Assembly (NCBI GenBank): GCA_937891475.1
Contig: CALATC010000034.1
Location: 1 to 8,321, forward strand
Direction of reading: 5' to 3'
Source of the DNA: an uncultured Granulicatella sp.
GTDB lineage: Bacteria > Bacillota > Bacilli > Lactobacillales > Aerococcaceae
DNA: 8,321 nt
The notes under the pieces: generated by a model
The model's database searches: none
What the model saw: the letters and a program-made list of their open reading frames with translations, nothing else
What the model was told of the DNA's origin: nothing
Shown here: positions 6,349 to 8,321 of the stretch, piece after piece
Layout of the letters: each line of letters opens with the position of its first letter
How positions within the stretch are numbered: position 1 is the stretch's first letter
Position numbers and translations under genes: made by a program

Positions 6349-6356
6349 TTGTTCTT

Positions 6357-7298
6357 TTGCGTAAAGTATATTTAAACCATGATGGTGGAGTAGATGATTT
6401 AGTCTCATTATATTTATTATTAAAAATGGAAGATGTGGAACTAGTTGGTGTAGGTGTGATTGAAGCAGATTGTTATTTAGAACCAGCAGTTGAAGCAAGT
6501 AAGAAAATTATTCAAAAATTTGGTTCTACAAAAGATCAAAGAATCCGTGTTGCTTCTTCAAATTCACGACCGGTTCATCCATTTCCAAAAGAGTGGAGAA
6601 TGCATGCATTTACAGTAGACGCTTTGCCAATCTTAAATGAACATAAACCGATTTTAGTACAAGATTCCCCTTATAAAGCACATGAGGATTTAGTGCATGT
6701 TTTAAAGGAATCAACGGATAAAGTGGATTTATTATTTGTAGGGCCATTAACGGATTTAGCTCGAGCATTAGATTTGGATGCAAGTATTGAAGAAAAAATT
6801 GGAAAATTATACTGGATGGGCGGTACATTTTTAGACCAAGGAAATATTGAAGAACCGGAACATGATGGAACAGCTGAATGGAACGTTTATTGGGATCCAT
6901 TTGCTGCAAAACGTGTTTGGGAATCATCAATTCCAATTGAATTAGTCGCTTTAGAAAGTACTCGTATGGTTCCATTAACGTTGGATGTACGTGACCGTTG
7001 GGCGAGGGAACGTAAAGTAGAAGGTATTGATTTCTTAGGACAATGTTATGCCATTGTTCCTCCATTGACGCACTATGTTACGAATTCAACCTATTTCCTA
7101 TGGGATGTATTAACAACAGCTTCTTTTGGAAAAGAAGATTTAGTGAAACGAGAAGTTGTTCCTTCAGATGTGATTACAATAGGTGCAAGTTCTGGTAGAA
7201 CGATTCGTGTAGAAGACGGTCGTCCAGTTGACCTTGTTTATCATGTAGACCGTGATGCATTTTTTGATTATATTACAGGCTTAGCAAGAAAAGATTAA
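6357..7298 (+). CDS. Nucleoside hydrolase (inosine-uridine preferring family)
   Basis: This 313-residue protein has the normal length for the family and should split the N-glycosidic bond of nucleosides into base and ribose for salvage. The N-terminal calcium and catalytic cluster reads YLNHDGGVDD (5-14): it keeps the Asp residues matching D10, D14 and D15 of the Crithidia enzyme, while the first Asp of the usual DxDxGxDD is Asn7. Further blocks are GPLTDLA (129-135), MGG (154-156), EWNVYWDP (174-181), and FLWDVLTTA (247-255), where Asp250 is the likely late calcium ligand and Trp249 stands where the classic enzyme has a catalytic His. The NHDGGVDD form is seen in other lactic acid bacterial members and may define a subgroup with different base preference. 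It starts at TTG, is divergent from brnQ and has its own terminator. Family is sure; substrate is not. Confidence 0.93.
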   Translation: MRKVYLNHDGGVDDLVSLYLLLKMEDVELVGVGVIEADCYLEPAVEASKKIIQKFGSTKDQRIRVASSNSRPVHPFPKEWRMHAFTVDALPILNEHKPILVQDSPYKAHEDLVHVLKESTDKVDLLFVGPLTDLARALDLDASIEEKIGKLYWMGGTFLDQGNIEEPEHDGTAEWNVYWDPFAAKRVWESSIPIELVALESTRMVPLTLDVRDRWARERKVEGIDFLGQCYAIVPPLTHYVTNSTYFLWDVLTTASFGKEDLVKREVVPSDVITIGASSGRTIRVEDGRPVDLVYHVDRDAFFDYITGLARKD

Positions 7299-7310
7299 AA
7301 AGTTAGATTG

Positions 7311-7351
7311 ACTACAAAAGGGAGAGATTCTTTTTGTAGTTTTTCTTTTTT
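7311..7351 (+). terminator. Rho-independent terminator after the nucleoside hydrolase gene
   Basis: ACTACAAAA (7311-7319) pairs perfectly with TTTTGTAGT (7332-7340), followed at once by a T-rich run (TTTTCTTTTTT). The hairpin begins 12 nt after the TAA stop at 7296-7298. It separates the nucleoside hydrolase from dusB transcription. Confidence 0.85.
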
Positions 7352-7395
7352 ATTATTGAAATAAACCATGATAATACACGAATGACAGCTATCTA

Positions 7396-7404
7396 TGGTA
7401 CAAT
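7396..7404 (+). promoter_or_regulatory. Extended -10 promoter for dusB
   Basis: TGGTACAAT carries a TGn extension directly before the -10 hexamer TACAAT (7399-7404), one base from consensus. The hexamer 17 bp upstream (ACACGA) is not a recognisable -35, which is tolerated in extended -10 promoters. The ATG of dusB is 34 nt downstream of the -10 box. The box is flanked by AGCTAT (7387-7392) and ATAGCT (7403-7408), a perfect inverted repeat. Confidence 0.6.
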
Positions 7405-7438
7405 AGCTAAGCAGAATGATTGAAAGTGAGGAAATGAA

Positions 7439-8321
7439 ATGAGTTTTAAGATTGGCAATATTCAAATTGACAATCCAGTAGTCGTTGCGCCGATGGCAGG
7501 GATTAGTAATTCAGCTTTCCGTGTAACGGTAAAAGAATTTGGAGCAGGCTTAGTTGTTTGCGAAATGATTAGTGATAAAGGAATTCAATTTAGAAATGAA
7601 AAAACATTAAGTATGTTGCATATTGAACCAAATGAATATCCATTGAGCGTCCAAATTATGGGTGGGAATAAAGATACATTAGTAGAAGCTGCCAAATATG
7701 TAGCTGAAAATACAGAGGCAGCAATTATCGATATTAATATGGGATGTCCTGTTAATAAGGTGATTAAAGCTGAAGCTGGTGCAAAATGGTTATTAGATCC
7801 GAATAAAGTTTATGAAATGGTTGCTGCAGTAGTGGATGCAGTGGATAAACCTGTAACGGTTAAAATGCGTACCGGTTGGGATGACGAACATTTATATGCC
7901 GTTGAAAATGCCCTTGCAGCAGAACGAGCAGGTGCGAGTGCTGTTGCAATGCATGGTAGAACTCGTGTACAAATGTATGATGGAAAAGCAAACTGGGAAA
8001 TTCTTGGTGAGGTGAAGAAAAACTTAACACGTATCCCATTAATTGGAAATGGAGATGTGCGTTCTCCTCAAGATGCTAAGAAAATGATTGAAATAGCGGG
8101 TGTTGATGGAGTCATGATTGGTAGAGCTGCTCTAGCAAATCCATGGATGATTAAACAAACCGTTCATTATTTAGAAACGGGAGAATTATTACCAGAAAAT
8201 ACAGTTCCTGAAAAAATTGAAATTGCTAAAACTCATTTAGATCGTTTAGCTAACCTAAAAGGTGAGTCAGTAGCGACAAAAGAATTCCGTAAATTAGCTG
8301 CTTATTACTTAAAAGGAATTC
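7439..8321 (+). CDS. dusB: tRNA-dihydrouridine synthase DusB, 3' truncated by window
   Basis: This is the first 294 residues of a flavin-dependent enzyme that reduces specific uridines to dihydrouridine in tRNA, using NADPH and FMN. The complete protein is usually about 330 residues, so some 35 are missing off the right edge. Visible motifs of the Dus TIM barrel are [14 protein letters not shown] (15-28), CEMISDKG (41-48), QIMGG (72-76), the catalytic [11 protein letters not shown] with Cys103 (98-108), [25 protein letters not shown] and [13 protein letters not shown]. The ATG at 7439 has GAGG at 7428-7431. The nearby ATG at 7434 is out of frame and stops after two codons. The gene has its own promoter downstream of a terminator. 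In related Lactobacillales dusB is often followed by lysS, which could not be checked here. Confidence 0.95.
   Translation, partial: MSFKIGNIQIDNPVVVAPMAGISNSAFRVTVKEFGAGLVVCEMISDKGIQFRNEKTLSMLHIEPNEYPLSVQIMGGNKDTLVEAAKYVAENTEAAIIDINMGCPVNKVIKAEAGAKWLLDPNKVYEMVAAVVDAVDKPVTVKMRTGWDDEHLYAVENALAAERAGASAVAMHGRTRVQMYDGKANWEILGEVKKNLTRIPLIGNGDVRSPQDAKKMIEIAGVDGVMIGRAALANPWMIKQTVHYLETGELLPENTVPEKIEIAKTHLDRLANLKGESVATKEFRKLAAYYLKGI

Larger units (their letters stand above)
6188..6356. promoter_or_regulatory. Divergent intergenic region brnQ / nucleoside hydrolase
   Basis: This 169-bp gap must hold the promoters of both divergent genes. For the rightward gene, TACAAT (6316-6321) is a fair -10, but the -35 at the right distance (TGGATT, 6293-6298) is poor. 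For brnQ, TACACT (complement of 6240-6245) or TGTAAT further in could serve as -10, also without a clear -35. No convincing small ORF or structured RNA was found here. Confidence 0.4.

Noticed and set aside
6188..6356. T-box or other riboswitch controlling brnQ
   Set aside because: There is no AGGGTGG T-box motif, and the leader is too short and too AT-rich for the specifier and antiterminator structure.
6286..7065. Two open frames on the - strand across the nucleoside hydrolase gene
   Set aside because: Both are antisense to a well-conserved enzyme and give Leu/His-rich, domain-free peptides.
8316..8321. GAATTC at the right edge as a cloning junction
   Set aside because: The same hexamer occurs at several internal places, so the edge position is probably chance.

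Overview
The window comes from a low-GC Gram-positive bacterium of the Bacillota, most likely the order Lactobacillales. The signs are AT-rich codons, strong AGGAGG-type ribosome binding sites, one TTG start behind a perfect Shine-Dalgarno, a PRD-type PTS regulator, and a BrnQ carrier, nucleoside hydrolase and DusB of the kind found in lactic acid bacteria. I cannot name a genus from the sequence alone.

Region 1 (1-4800, + strand) is a compact sugar-catabolism operon. It starts with the C-terminal end of a BglG/MtlR-type PTS-controlled regulator, whose N-terminus lies outside the window. This overlaps a galactitol-family EIIA. A 100-bp leader with a striking inverted repeat follows, then EIIC, EIIB, a class II aldolase of the GatY/KbaY superfamily, a small triosephosphate-isomerase-like enzyme of archaeal type, and an enlarged YjbQ/UPF0047 protein. 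Downstream of the leader, spacings are 14 nt or less and the last two genes overlap by 4 nt. A strong bidirectional terminator closes the block at 4817-4857. The visible genes contain no polyol dehydrogenase, no phosphofructokinase-type kinase and no GatZ, so this is not a standard galactitol pathway. A plausible reading is a self-contained route: PTS uptake and phosphorylation, aldol cleavage to a triose phosphate, then isomerisation, with YjbQ in an unknown role. The substrate is not known. This operon is the best candidate for an undescribed system.

Region 2 (4871-6187, - strand) is brnQ, a branched-chain amino acid carrier, convergent with the operon. The 169-bp gap at 6188-6356 carries divergent upstream regions and a possible CodY box.

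Region 3 (6357-8321, + strand) holds a nucleoside hydrolase that starts at TTG, its own Rho-independent terminator, an extended -10 promoter, and a 3'-truncated dusB (tRNA-dihydrouridine synthase) that runs off the window. This part looks like ordinary salvage and housekeeping sequence. No rRNA, tRNA, CRISPR array, insertion sequence or phage gene was seen.
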